Shown piece after piece: positions 30,029-38,837 of a DNA stretch of 50,863 nt. The translations under genes and the position numbers were made by a program. The notes below the pieces were generated by a model, which was not told where the DNA came from, did not search any database, and saw nothing but the letters and a program-made list of their open reading frames with translations. Each line of letters starts with the position of its first letter. Position 1 is the first letter of the stretch. This stretch comes from CAZJQD01 sp964548165 [NCBI: uncultured bacterium]. GTDB lineage: Bacteria > UBA8481. Where the stretch lies: assembly GCA_964548165.1 (NCBI GenBank), contig CAZJQD010000003.1, forward strand, positions 4,532-55,394. Direction: 5' to 3'.

Positions 30029-31028
30029 GGGCGGAATCGGTCCTGTCGTCCAGAACGATCGAGGCCTCGGCCGGCATGCCGGGCTTGAGTTCCATCCGCG
30101 GATTGGCAATCGCGATCTTGATGCGGTAGACGAGCTTCACCCGCTCCTTCTCGGTCTGCACGGTGCGCGGGGTGAACTCGGCCTCCGGGGAGATGAACGA
30201 GAGCGTCCCCTCGTACTCGCGATCCCGGAATGTATCGGACCGAACACGCGCGCGCTGGCCGACCCGGATGCGGCCGAGATCGGTCTCATCCACGTATGCG
30301 CGCAGCCAGACCTGTTCGAGGTCACCGATCGCGAGGATCGTCGCCCCGGGGGCCGCGTACTCGCCGGGCTCGGCGGACCGCGAGAGCACGACGCCCGAGA
30401 TCGGCGCGCGAACGACCGTATAGGCCAGGCGCGTCCGCGAGAGCGCCACGGCCTCCATCGCCTGGTGCAGGCGGGCGCGGGCGAGCTCGAGCCGCTCGGC
30501 GCGGGGACCCTGCCGCACGAGCGACAGGCGCTCGCGGGCCTCGCGAACCCGCGCGCGCGCCATCTCGGCCGCCGCCTGGCCGGCGTCGTAGTCGCGGCGC
30601 GCGATGACATTCTGATCCACGAGGCTCCGGAGGCGCACGAGGTCATCGGCGGCGCGCTTCTCGTCGGCCACGGCGGCCTGGAGGATGGCCTGGGACGCGG
30701 CCACTTCCTGCGGGAGGCTCCCGGCCTCCAGCTCCTTCAACTGCGCGCCCAGGGCCTCGACATCCGCCTCCTGGACGGCGACCTGGCGCCTCAGTTCCGC
30801 GTCATCGAGGATCGCGATCGTGTCGCCCTGCCGCACGAGTTCGCCCTCGTCGGCCAGCACCGTGACGATACGGCCCGCCACCTGGAAGCTGACCGTGACA
30901 TCCGTGACCTCGATATTGCCGGAGAGCGCGAGGATGCCGTCATCGTGGGCGGCGTTGGTAGCGTGATAGGCGTAGAAGGCAGCCGCAGCCCCCAGGAGCA
31001 CCACGACGAGAACGATCGCCTTCCTCAT
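30015..31028 (-). CDS. HlyD/YbhG-type membrane fusion protein
   Basis: 337 residues. Signal anchor 5-24, lipoyl half (GNIEVTDVTVSFQVAGRIVTVLADEGELVRQGD), a long alpha hairpin (residues 75-200, heptad-like), second lipoyl half (VRAPISGVVLSRSAEPGEYAAPG), and a beta-barrel (VYRIKIAIANPRMELKPGMPAEASIVL). It bridges the ABC-2 pump to an outer-membrane channel. First gene of the five-gene operon; no TolC gene and no TetR-type regulator is nearby. Confidence 0.93.
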   Translation of the reverse strand: MRKAIVLVVVLLGAAAAFYAYHATNAAHDDGILALSGNIEVTDVTVSFQVAGRIVTVLADEGELVRQGDTIAILDDAELRRQVAVQEADVEALGAQLKELEAGSLPQEVAASQAILQAAVADEKRAADDLVRLRSLVDQNVIARRDYDAGQAAAEMARARVREARERLSLVRQGPRAERLELARARLHQAMEAVALSRTRLAYTVVRAPISGVVLSRSAEPGEYAAPGATILAIGDLEQVWLRAYVDETDLGRIRVGQRARVRSDTFRDREYEGTLSFISPEAEFTPRTVQTEKERVKLVYRIKIAIANPRMELKPGMPAEASIVLDDRTDSAHGGH

Positions 31029-31217
31029 CGGAGCGTGAACCTCATTTCCTTGAACGCCGGCAGCAACGGGGACGCGAGCGACAAAGGACTCCGCGCAACA
31101 TCACCCCAAGACACCCGTAAACCCGACAACCTCATGACAAATAGTAAGGCGGCGTGTCGAACGGCGTCAATGCGCCCAGGGATTGCGTATCCCGCCCCCA
31201 GGAACGTAGCGCGCGGC

Positions 31218-32834
31218 CTATCGGGCGCGAAAGCCTACCGCGTAGAGGCTCATCGGGACCGCGCGCTTCTCGTACCGGCTCGTCACGTCGTAGACCGGAT
31301 CGCACCCGGCCTCGCGCAGGCACTGGATGAGCGTCGCGCGATCGAACATGTGGAAGTGGAAATTTCCCGGGTAGGTCTGGTCTCCATACAAGCGACCGGT
31401 CACCTCCCCGATGGGCATCGTGCCCTTCGCGTAGCCGTCGGCGATGTACGCGAGGTTGGGCGTGACGACCGTGAGCGAGCCGCCGATCTCCAGGAGCTCG
31501 ACCCAGCGGCGGACCACGCCGGCCAACTCGCCGCGCGGAAAATGCTCGATGATGTGCTGGGCGTGGAGCTGGCGCAGGACTCCGGACCGCAGCGGAGGCG
31601 TCGCGACATCCCCGAGGATCTCGACATCGTCGACGGCGCGCCGGTCGAGGTGCCAGTAGCCGGCTTGCGGCCGTTCCCCGGACGCCAGCTCCAGGGCCCG
31701 CATCGTCCGGCGCGGCATCGGGGGCAACCCCGGCCACCTCCGCTCGATCGCATCGAGCACGTCCTCGACCGTCAACTGCCGCATGCAGACCGGGTCGTCG
31801 CAGCCCGACGGCGAGCAGGGGTAGCAGTCGAGGCCGTCGACGTGGAGCGCGACCTCGACCTCCGGACCGACGGGCGCCCATTCTTTCGGATCGGATGGGC
31901 CCCAGAGAACGAGCGTTCGCCGGCCGAGCTGGCCGGCGAGGTGCGCGGGCCCGGAGTTGTTGCCGATGACGAGATCGCTCTGCTCCATGAGGAGCGCCAG
32001 GACACGCGTGTTATCGCGACCGGCCGCGGATCGATGGCGAACGCGACAGCGCGCCAGGATGCCCTCGACCTCGTCCACCTCCTCCTCGCCCCTCTGCTTC
32101 GCGATGATGCTCATCTGGTTCGTTCGTCCGCCGAGGAACATCACCTCGGCGTGGTAGCGCGTCGCCAACCGATCCGCGAGCTCGGCCACCCGCTCCACCG
32201 GCCACCTCCGCGCGGCCACACCCGCCCCGGGATGGATCAGGATGCGGCGGACCCCCGGAGTGAAGGACGACATCAGTTCGCGCGCCGTGGTGAAATCATC
32301 GCCGCGAACCACGAGTTGGAGGGGCGGTGGTGAGGCGGGGCGCGGGACGTCGAGCCGATCCAGGATGCGCCAGGTCTCGGACATGATGCCCGCGTGCTGG
32401 TGGCGCTCGATCCGCTCGATCCCGGGGCGCAGGATCTCCGAGGACATGATCTGGAGCTTCACCGGCGCGCCCGTCGCCTCGGAGATCACAGCCGATCGCG
32501 GGGGAAAAGCGAGATCGATCGAGACGTCATAGGGCCCGGAGGCAGCCACCTCCGCGCAGAGCCTCGCGAATCCCTCCTCGCTCCGATACTCCTCGTTCCA
32601 GACCACCAGGCGATCGAGAAACGGCAAGGCGCGGCCCAGGTCCTCGAGGTAGTACCAGAGCAGGACCGTGATCTGGGCGTCCCGCTCGTTCTTCAACTGC
32701 CGCAGCGTCGGCATCGTGAGAAGGAAGTCGCCGAGCCCGTTCATGGCGTTGACGAAGACGCGCGCGCCGCGCGGCAGGGCACTCACGGCCGGCGAAACCC
32801 TGTCGGCCACCAATGGGAGAGGGCTGTCCGTCAC
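31218..32834 (-). CDS. GT9 glycosyltransferase fused to SAM-dependent methyltransferase
   Basis: 538 residues. Residues 25-375 match GT9 heptosyltransferases: VFVNAMNGLGDFLLTMPTLRQLK, RILIHPGAGVAARRWP, SDLVIGNNSGPAHLAGQLGRRTLVLWGPSDP; the nucleotide-sugar site is intact. Residues 385-538 look like a class I methyltransferase with motif I LELASGERPQAGYWHLD and the HIIEHFPRGELAGVVRRWVELLEIGGSLTVVTPN stretch (acidic post-I and motif IV). It may both add and methylate a sugar of an envelope glycan. ATG 32834 overlaps the stop of the DUF5522 gene (ATGA). Confidence 0.85.
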   Translation of the reverse strand: MTDSPLPLVADRVSPAVSALPRGARVFVNAMNGLGDFLLTMPTLRQLKNERDAQITVLLWYYLEDLGRALPFLDRLVVWNEEYRSEEGFARLCAEVAASGPYDVSIDLAFPPRSAVISEATGAPVKLQIMSSEILRPGIERIERHQHAGIMSETWRILDRLDVPRPASPPPLQLVVRGDDFTTARELMSSFTPGVRRILIHPGAGVAARRWPVERVAELADRLATRYHAEVMFLGGRTNQMSIIAKQRGEEEVDEVEGILARCRVRHRSAAGRDNTRVLALLMEQSDLVIGNNSGPAHLAGQLGRRTLVLWGPSDPKEWAPVGPEVEVALHVDGLDCYPCSPSGCDDPVCMRQLTVEDVLDAIERRWPGLPPMPRRTMRALELASGERPQAGYWHLDRRAVDDVEILGDVATPPLRSGVLRQLHAQHIIEHFPRGELAGVVRRWVELLEIGGSLTVVTPNLAYIADGYAKGTMPIGEVTGRLYGDQTYPGNFHFHMFDRATLIQCLREAGCDPVYDVTSRYEKRAVPMSLYAVGFRAR

Positions 32835-33055
32835 GGGGTCTCTTCACCGCCCGGACTCGAGGGATTTCGCGCCCTGGCCGCCATGCGATCCCGGGCCGCG
32901 CCCTCCGGGCCGTATCCATACGGGCAATGAAGGCATCCACTGCGGCAGCACGTCCCGCGACGGCGCAGGTACGACTCCGTCAGGACCATCAGGCCCTCGG
33001 CATTGAAGTAGGAATCGCCGGGACGGATTCGAGGGTTGCAGGACTCCTCTGCCAT
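32831..33055 (-). CDS. DUF5522 small Cys-rich protein
   Basis: 74 residues from ATG 33055. The DUF5522 pattern is clear: GDSYFNAEGLMVLTESYLRRRGTCC followed by SGCLHCPYGYG, with four closely spaced cysteines that could bind metal. Function is unknown. It is coupled to the GT9 fusion (ATGA) and preceded by a leaderless-type -10. Confidence 0.85.
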   Translation of the reverse strand: MAEESCNPRIRPGDSYFNAEGLMVLTESYLRRRGTCCRSGCLHCPYGYGPEGAARDRMAARARNPSSPGGEETP

Positions 33056-33061
33056 GGTGAA

Positions 33062-33067
33062 AGAATA
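33062..33067 (-). promoter_or_regulatory. -10 box 6 nt before start codon (leaderless)
   Basis: TATTCT (33067-33062) is followed by six bases and ATG at 33055. No Shine-Dalgarno sequence is seen. Confidence 0.4.
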
Positions 33068-33116
33068 ACAGTCCGCGACCCGATCGCGAAGCCGCGACCC
33101 TCGTGCGAAGCCTGAG

Positions 33117-36100
33117 CTACGGGGCCGCCAATTCCACCTGGACCGGGCCCTGCCAGAGGCCTCCGCCGTAGAGGCCGTCATAGACGCGAACCGCCAGGGA
33201 ATTAGTGGCGCCTGCTTCCACCGCGGCGGCCGGGACCCGGTACTGCCTCTTCTGGTTCCAGACCGTGGTATGACCGATCGCCACGCCGTTCCAATAGGTC
33301 CAATCCTCGTCGTCGACGGCGCCGAGCGTAACCACGAGATCGCGCCCTCGCCAGGCCGCCGGAACGTTCACAGAGCTCCGATACCAGGCGTGGCCGTCAT
33401 AGTCAGGATATCCGGCCGCCTCCCAATTCTTCGGGACGAGGATGGAGGACCAACCCGCCGTATCCACCACGCGTCCCGCCCACCGCGAATCGTCGCCGGT
33501 TCGAAACATCCAGGAACCCGCGAGATCGATCGAGACCGCGTGCGGCACCACCACCAGCGCCGTCTCCTCGTTGCCGCGCGTCCCGGGGCGAGCGAAGGCA
33601 TAGAAGCGAAACTTGTAGAAGCCCGGCGTGAGATCGGCGCCGGGTCGCGCCCGCCAGGACCAGCTCTTTCCAGCGGAGTCCCTGCCCAGGGCCGTCATGG
33701 TCCACCCGATCGGCGGGATCAAGACGACTCTTTCGGGCGGCGACGCCAACGGCGTGCTCACGGTGATGATCTGATCGCCGCTGGGAGCGCCCGCGCCAAC
33801 GCTGGGTACCTGGACCGCGGACGCATATCGAGCGCGGACGTTCACGAGCCCGGTTCTCGAAGCGCGAATCGCCTGCCCCTGGACCAGGCCCTCGGCCGTG
33901 ACCCGCCAGGAGGCGGAGTAAGGCGCACTCCCCTCGCGAAACTCAAGCGGTACCCGGACCACCACGGAGCTTCCCGCGCGCGCCGGAACGACGGTCCGCC
34001 GGTACCGTCGATTCCCGTCCAACCACTCGATCGTTGCCTTCCGCCACCGCGTGCCGGACGGGCCCGAAAGTTCGACTCTCACCTCGTGCGGCTCGCCCAT
34101 GACCGCGGTATCCGGGCCGCTGGCCTCCATGTCCAGGCCGGCCAGGTTCCACGCGAGGCGATCGAACGTCGGGCGGAGGGAGCGAACCAGGAGCCCGACG
34201 TCTTCGCGCCATCCCGATGCGGCCGTCGGACGGGAGGCGGCCCGTGCGGAAACAGGCGCAGGCCGCGACGGCTCCGTCCAGGCCGCCACGCGCTCGACGG
34301 CATTCAGCGCCTTCTGGATGGCAGCCACGCGCGAACCCCACGCCTGCGGCGCCGCACATGCCGCGAGGGCCGGCGTCAGCGCGGCCGCGAGAGCGCGCGT
34401 CGAGGAGGCCTCCACGCCCGCGTCCGCCAATCCCGCCAGCACGCGCCGGAGCGCGGCCAGGTCCCTTCCCAGCGACAACCACGGGTATTCCGAACCCCCG
34501 CTGCGATCTGGACCAGCCAGGAACCCGGGTGTGCCGACGCGCGCGGCCGTCAGGACCGCCGCCGCGAACTCGCCGTTGCACCACGAGAGCGGCGATGCGG
34601 GGCTCACGTCCGCACCGTCGGGAGACAGCACGCGCTCGGGCATCATCCCGTACTCGTTCGATCGATCCATCATCCAGCGGACCTGCCCGAGCCCGAGGGA
34701 TGCATCGTCGGCCACGAGGTGATACTGGGCGGAGGCGCCCGTCGTGAACCCGAAGAGGTCGGAACCGTAGCCGTCCGCCTCGAAGTACTGAACCCCGCCG
34801 GCATCTCGGTTGTGGAGTCTCCACGTGTTCTTCCGGTACCACGCATTCGTCAGGGCCAGCTCCAGGTGATCGGGATACCCCCAGATGAACCCGAAGTTCG
34901 CCGAGGTGTTGAACTGCTCGCGACCGTCACGCTGGTCCATGTAGGCCCCGCGAGCCGGCGAGAAGAGCTTCTCGAGGCCCCGCTCCATCCGGCGCGCGGC
35001 CGAGCGCCACCGGTGCGCCGAAGCTCGATCGCCATCCAGTTCCGCCAGGATCGCGCCGTGCCGAAGTCCTGCCGCGACATTCATGGCCGTCGCCGGAAGA
35101 CGGCCCTCCCACTCGATGATGCCGCCTTCCGACAGGAGGCCATCGCTGTCCTGGTGAGCGACGACGAAATCGAGGAGTCGGCGAAGGAGCGCCGAGTCAT
35201 CGACGCGACGACCGGTCAACGCGTAGAGGCGCAGCGCCAGCGAGGCGTAATAGCCATTCGCATCCCACTCCGGCAGATCAAACGGAGCGCCGCTGCCCCC
35301 CGCCGTCGCCCTGGCCTCCGCATCGTACCGGGCATACCACTCGCCCGGTGTTTTCTCGGGAATACCCGTGTTCCAGAAGCGTAAGATCTGCTCGGCCGCT
35401 TCCTCGTGCCCAGCCTCGGCCAGGGCCCGCGCCGTCATCAGGGCGTCGCGCGGATAGAGCTGGGGACGCCCCTCCGTCACGAACTGCCCCGTCATGTCGG
35501 CGGGAACGGCCCCGCGTAGCGACGTCGCCGCCAGGGACGAGAGCGTCGCCTCGTAGGCCGACAAGAGCGGCGTGTCCACGAGAGGCGGATGGATCCCGGA
35601 TCGGAACCAGCGCCTCCAGAGGCCCCGCGCCGTCGCCAGGTCCCCGAGTTGCTCTTCCGACGGGTGCCGTTCGGATGAAGGGAGGGCATAGAGCAGCAGG
35701 CGGGCATGCACGATCGTGCGGGCGCCGACGGTCAGTTGCCTGCGTAGCGCCGGAAAACCGCCGGAGGTGCGCGAGACGCTGGAGATATTCTGATCGTCGT
35801 TGAAGCCGACAACCACGCTCGCGTGGGCAAAGGAGGCGATGGTGAAGAGGTTCCCACCCGCCGCATGCGCCCGGACGGCCACCGGCTCCTGGCGAAATCG
35901 CACCACGGGAACAATGGCCATCTCGCGAGGCGTCGATCCCGAATTGTGGATCTCGATATCCCACGTCAGGACCCCGTCCGGATTCGCGAAGGTGCGGTAA
36001 TGGATCCGCACCGAGGAATCGATCATCGATACGAACGAGGTCGTCGCCGAGATCGCGTCGGCCGAGATCTCCGGCTCACCGGCCGGGCGCCGTGTGCTGG

Positions 36101-36413
36101 CGCCGTCGCCGCGCGCGGACCGCTCGCCCGGAACCGGGACAAGACCGCGCGCAGTCTCGCGCTGACCGGCCATGTGGAACTCGGGGTAGGCGGCCCGGAT
36201 GTAATCCTGTTCATAGCCTCCGACGTAGTAGTGCACGACGCCGAAATCCGTATCCGTGCGCGCCGGCGACTCCGAATAGACCGCGCAGACGTCGTTGCCG
36301 CCGAAGATGCGGGAACCGGCGTAGGGCCCGGGCCAGGCGCCCGCGGGAAGGGCGCCGATCCAGGAGGCGCCAAGGAGTCCGATCGACAGGGCGAAGGAGA
36401 ACGGGCGATTCAT
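33117..36413 (-). CDS. Large secreted glycosidase: six-hairpin (GH15-like) domain plus beta-sandwich C-terminus
   Basis: 1098 residues. Signal peptide 1-26 (SIGLLGASWIGALPAGAW). Residues 35-270 form a beta-rich N-terminal domain. About 280-680 is an alpha-helical (alpha/alpha)6-type domain with LYPRDALMTARALAEAGHEEAAEQILRFW and FDLPEWDANGYYASLALRLYALTG, typical of GH15-like glucoamylase/dextran-type enzymes. Residues 780-960 are Ig-like sheets. The last 125 residues (GSWMFRTGDDSRW, ILVPKNWEAAGYPDYDGHAWYR, WTYWNGVAIGHT) match the sugar-binding N-terminal domain of GH2 beta-galactosidases, here placed at the C-terminus. It probably cleaves an extracellular polysaccharide. Confidence 0.8.
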   Translation of the reverse strand: MNRPFSFALSIGLLGASWIGALPAGAWPGPYAGSRIFGGNDVCAVYSESPARTDTDFGVVHYYVGGYEQDYIRAAYPEFHMAGQRETARGLVPVPGERSARGDGASTRRPAGEPEISADAISATTSFVSMIDSSVRIHYRTFANPDGVLTWDIEIHNSGSTPREMAIVPVVRFRQEPVAVRAHAAGGNLFTIASFAHASVVVGFNDDQNISSVSRTSGGFPALRRQLTVGARTIVHARLLLYALPSSERHPSEEQLGDLATARGLWRRWFRSGIHPPLVDTPLLSAYEATLSSLAATSLRGAVPADMTGQFVTEGRPQLYPRDALMTARALAEAGHEEAAEQILRFWNTGIPEKTPGEWYARYDAEARATAGGSGAPFDLPEWDANGYYASLALRLYALTGRRVDDSALLRRLLDFVVAHQDSDGLLSEGGIIEWEGRLPATAMNVAAGLRHGAILAELDGDRASAHRWRSAARRMERGLEKLFSPARGAYMDQRDGREQFNTSANFGFIWGYPDHLELALTNAWYRKNTWRLHNRDAGGVQYFEADGYGSDLFGFTTGASAQYHLVADDASLGLGQVRWMMDRSNEYGMMPERVLSPDGADVSPASPLSWCNGEFAAAVLTAARVGTPGFLAGPDRSGGSEYPWLSLGRDLAALRRVLAGLADAGVEASSTRALAAALTPALAACAAPQAWGSRVAAIQKALNAVERVAAWTEPSRPAPVSARAASRPTAASGWREDVGLLVRSLRPTFDRLAWNLAGLDMEASGPDTAVMGEPHEVRVELSGPSGTRWRKATIEWLDGNRRYRRTVVPARAGSSVVVRVPLEFREGSAPYSASWRVTAEGLVQGQAIRASRTGLVNVRARYASAVQVPSVGAGAPSGDQIITVSTPLASPPERVVLIPPIGWTMTALGRDSAGKSWSWRARPGADLTPGFYKFRFYAFARPGTRGNEETALVVVPHAVSIDLAGSWMFRTGDDSRWAGRVVDTAGWSSILVPKNWEAAGYPDYDGHAWYRSSVNVPAAWRGRDLVVTLGAVDDEDWTYWNGVAIGHTTVWNQKRQYRVPAAAVEAGATNSLAVRVYDGLYGGGLWQGPVQVELAAP

Positions 36414-36488
36414 GGCGATTCGATCATCCTCCGGCGGCGGCGGCGAGGCAATGGGAAAGGGCGCTTGCCAGCGCCCTGCGGGCAGTCG

Positions 36489-37232
36489 ATGATCGCGCTC
36501 ATGGATTGGCTTTCCGCCGAACCCGAACCCTGCCCGTATCTCAAGGACCAGACCGCCCGGCTGGTGTATGGCTTCGCGGGCGCCGCAAGTCCCCTCGAAT
36601 TCGAGGAGCTCCTCGATACCGGCTGCCGCACCATGACGTTTCTCGTCTACCGCCCGGTCTGCGCCGCGTGCACGGCCTGTCGATCCCTGCGCGTCGACGC
36701 CGCGGCGTTCCGGCCGAACCGCGCCCAGCGCCGCGCGGGGCGGCGCAACGCCGACCTACGCATCCGGCATGGCCACCCGGCCTTCACGACCGCGCGCCTC
36801 AGGCTCCTCCAGCGCTACCACGCCGGCCGGGAAGCGTCGCGCGGCTGGCGCAACCTGGACTGGAACCCGGCCTCGTATCGCAGCGTCTTCCTCGCCCGCG
36901 TCTCGCGGGCGCCGTCCGAGGAGCTGACGATCTGGGCCGGACCGAAGCTCGTGGGCGTCCTCTTCGCCCACGTCACCCCGAACGTCTACTCCCTGACCTA
37001 CCATTTCCATGATCCCGAGCTCGCGGAGCGCAGCCTCGGGACGACGCTCATCCTGGTCGCCATCGCGAGAGCGCGCGAACTCGGTCGCCGCTGGGTGCAC
37101 CTCGGCTACTACGTCGCGGCCTGCAAGAGCCTCCAGTACAAAGCCGGCTTTCACCCCTGCGAGGCGCTCTGCCCGGACGGTACCTGGCGCCCCTGGCCCG
37201 AGGCCCGCCCCGGCGGCGAACCACCGTCGTAA
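36489..37232 (+). CDS. bpt: Aspartate/glutamate leucyltransferase (ATE/Bpt family)
   Basis: 247 residues from ATG 36489 (MDWL at 36501 is the alternative). N-terminal CPYLKDQTARLVYGF, then FLVYRPVCAACTACRSLRVDAAAFRPNRAQRR and the C-terminal GNAT-like part with LVGVLFAHVTPNVYSLTYHFHDPELAERSLGT and WVHLGYYVAACKSLQYKAGFHPCE. These enzymes transfer Leu from leucyl-tRNA to proteins with N-terminal Asp or Glu, marking them for the N-degron pathway (ClpS/ClpAP). The gene is divergent from the secreted glycosidase and convergent with the NmrA-type gene. Confidence 0.9.
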   Translation: MIALMDWLSAEPEPCPYLKDQTARLVYGFAGAASPLEFEELLDTGCRTMTFLVYRPVCAACTACRSLRVDAAAFRPNRAQRRAGRRNADLRIRHGHPAFTTARLRLLQRYHAGREASRGWRNLDWNPASYRSVFLARVSRAPSEELTIWAGPKLVGVLFAHVTPNVYSLTYHFHDPELAERSLGTTLILVAIARARELGRRWVHLGYYVAACKSLQYKAGFHPCEALCPDGTWRPWPEARPGGEPPS

Positions 37233-37276
37233 TCAGCGAAAGGTGTCAGGCTGCCACTTTGCGTCTTACGCAAAGG

Positions 37277-37367
37277 GATTCCGCTTCGGCGTGGGTGGAG
37301 CGGAACTTAGGCGCAGGCCGATGGACGATGCCGAGTCCTTCCGCGGAATCCACGCCGAGGCGGAATC
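37277..37367. repeat. Inverted repeat between convergent genes
   Basis: GATTCCGCTTCGGCGTGG (37277-37294) and CCACGCCGAGGCGGAATC (37350-37367) are complementary at 17 of 18 positions (one G-T pair if RNA), separated by 55 nt. The stretch 37233-37392 holds no gene. It could be an extended hairpin terminating both transcripts or a small palindromic repeat. Confidence 0.5.
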
Positions 37368-37392
37368 TCGGAGTGTTCGTGATTGATCCGGG

Positions 37393-38331
37393 CTATCGGG
37401 GCTGGCGCCCCGCCATGTGTCGCTGGCGATCCGAGATGTAGTTCCGACCGATCGCATCCTTCACGGTCGCCAGCCACGGATCGAACGGCCGTCGTCCCGT
37501 GGGCGGCGCGGTGCTTACCAGGAGGCCCTCGGCGAGCCCGTCGATCTCCTCGGGCGTCAATACGGTATCGCCGAGGAAGGGCGCGATCGCGGCGCAGGAA
37601 GCGGCCACGACGCTTCGAGGCATTCCCATGAGGAGCGCGCGACTACCGACCGCACGTCTCAGCCTCAGGACGAGATCCCGGAACGACATCGTCTCCGGGC
37701 CGACGGCGTCGAAAACCCGGCTCTCGTCGCGCGCCCCCTCCGCCACGCAGAGATCCACCACGTCACGAATATCCACGGGCTGGACCGGGTAGTCGCCGCT
37801 TCCGGGAAGGCCGAAGACCGGGAAGCGTCGGAGGAACCAGGCGATGTTATTGAGTAGCAGCGCCTCCTCGGGGCCGTTGCCGAAGATGAGCGTCGGGCGC
37901 ACGACCGCGAACGAGATCCCGGACTCCGAGAGCAATCGCTCGACGCGCGCCTTGCCGGCAAAGTACGGCAACGGCGAGTCCTCGCGCGGATTCGAGACGC
38001 TGACGTGGACGATCCTTCTGACTCCCGCACGACGCGCCGCGCGAAAGAGACGCCCCGAGTCCTCGACCGTCCGCTCGAACGTGAACCCCGCCGCCGGGAA
38101 GCGGATCCAGAGCGTGTTGTAGAGCACGTCGGCGCCCTCGAGCTCGCGCACCAGCGCGTCCTCGTCCCCGAAGCACGACGCCCTCACCCGGAATCGATCC
38201 CCAAACCGCCCGCCGAACGGGTCCGGCAGCCACGGCCGACCCGTGAGCGTCACGACCGTCTCCCCTCCCTCGAGGATCCGCTCCGCGATGTGACGCCCCG
38301 TGTACCCCAACGCTCCCGTGACAACCTGCAT
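37393..38331 (-). CDS. NAD(P)-binding atypical SDR / NmrA-like protein
   Basis: 312 residues. Rossmann fingerprint GALGYTGRHIA at residues 6-16, RIVHVSVSNPREDSPLPYFAGKARVERLL (SDR-a helix region; the Y-x-x-x-K pair reads YFAGK), VVRPTLIFGNGPEEALL, and VDIRDVVDLCVAE. This is the layout of atypical SDRs close to NDUFA9 and complex-I-type or NmrA-type epimerase-like proteins. The substrate is not known. It has a leaderless-type -10 and is monocistronic. Confidence 0.85.
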   Translation of the reverse strand: MQVVTGALGYTGRHIAERILEGGETVVTLTGRPWLPDPFGGRFGDRFRVRASCFGDEDALVRELEGADVLYNTLWIRFPAAGFTFERTVEDSGRLFRAARRAGVRRIVHVSVSNPREDSPLPYFAGKARVERLLSESGISFAVVRPTLIFGNGPEEALLLNNIAWFLRRFPVFGLPGSGDYPVQPVDIRDVVDLCVAEGARDESRVFDAVGPETMSFRDLVLRLRRAVGSRALLMGMPRSVVAASCAAIAPFLGDTVLTPEEIDGLAEGLLVSTAPPTGRRPFDPWLATVKDAIGRNYISDRQRHMAGRQPR

Positions 38332-38337
38332 GGGAGG

Positions 38338-38343
38338 AGCTTA
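38338..38343 (-). promoter_or_regulatory. -10-like box 6 nt before start codon (leaderless)
   Basis: TAAGCT (38343-38338) followed by CCTCCC and ATG at 38331. It is weaker than the others, with no -35. Confidence 0.3.
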
Positions 38344-38388
38344 TCCCAAGAACGTCCGCCGCGCCCAGAGCCGGTAACCCATACCCCC

Positions 38389-38418
38389 TTGACACTGTGC
38401 TAGATTACATGACACAGT
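38389..38418 (+). promoter_or_regulatory. Promoter/operator candidate at the GntR gene
   Basis: A perfect TTGACA is at 38389-38394. Overlapping it, ACTGTG (38394-38399) and CACAGT (38413-38418) form a 6-bp dyad with a 13-nt spacer, and the direct repeat TGACAC also occurs (38390-38395, 38410-38415). The dyad spans the start codon, as expected for an autorepressor. The -10 is unclear; TAGATT at 38401-38406 sits too close to the TTGACA. Confidence 0.4.
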
Positions 38419-38837
38419 TACAAAGCGTGTCGCCCGACCTTTCGCAGAACCTGCCGTCTTACAAGCGGATCGCCGAACGCTTGAAGCAGGGCATCCTGCG
38501 AGGAGATTACCGCCCCGGAGATGCCCTGCCCTCCTTTCGAGCGCTGGCCGTCGAAGAACGCGTCAACCCGAACACGGCCCGTCACGTGTACGACCTCCTC
38601 GAATCCGAAGGTTGGATCGAGATTCGTCACGGCGCCGGGACCTTTGTGCGACCCCCGCCGCGCCCCAGCGCGGACGAACGCCGGGACGCGCTCAAGGAAA
38701 GCCTGCGGGAGGCGCGCCTCCAGGCCCGCCGCGAAGGCGTAACGGAAAGGGAATGGGCCAGCATTCACGATCGCGTAGTCCGCGAATTCCCTCTGTCGCC
38801 ATCGCATCGGCTCGGCCTGGTTGCGGGCGGGCGATGA
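38409..38837 (+). CDS. GntR-family regulator, YtrA subfamily
   Basis: 142 residues from ATG 38409 (a GTG at 38397 is an alternative). The winged helix is complete: LPSYKRIAERLKQGILRGDYRPGDALPSFRALAVEERVNPNTARHVYDLLESEGWIEIRHGAGTFVRPP. The short, helical C-terminus without a ligand domain marks the YtrA subfamily. Such proteins repress neighbouring ABC transporter genes and respond to cell-wall or membrane stress in characterised cases. The stop overlaps the ATPase start (ATGA), so it heads a four-gene operon. Confidence 0.93.
   Translation: MTQLQSVSPDLSQNLPSYKRIAERLKQGILRGDYRPGDALPSFRALAVEERVNPNTARHVYDLLESEGWIEIRHGAGTFVRPPPRPSADERRDALKESLREARLQARREGVTEREWASIHDRVVREFPLSPSHRLGLVAGGR

Noticed and set aside
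35823-36488. Long N-terminal extension of Bpt
   Set aside because: Overlaps the secreted glycosidase on the other strand and is low complexity; Bpt homologues start near MDWL.
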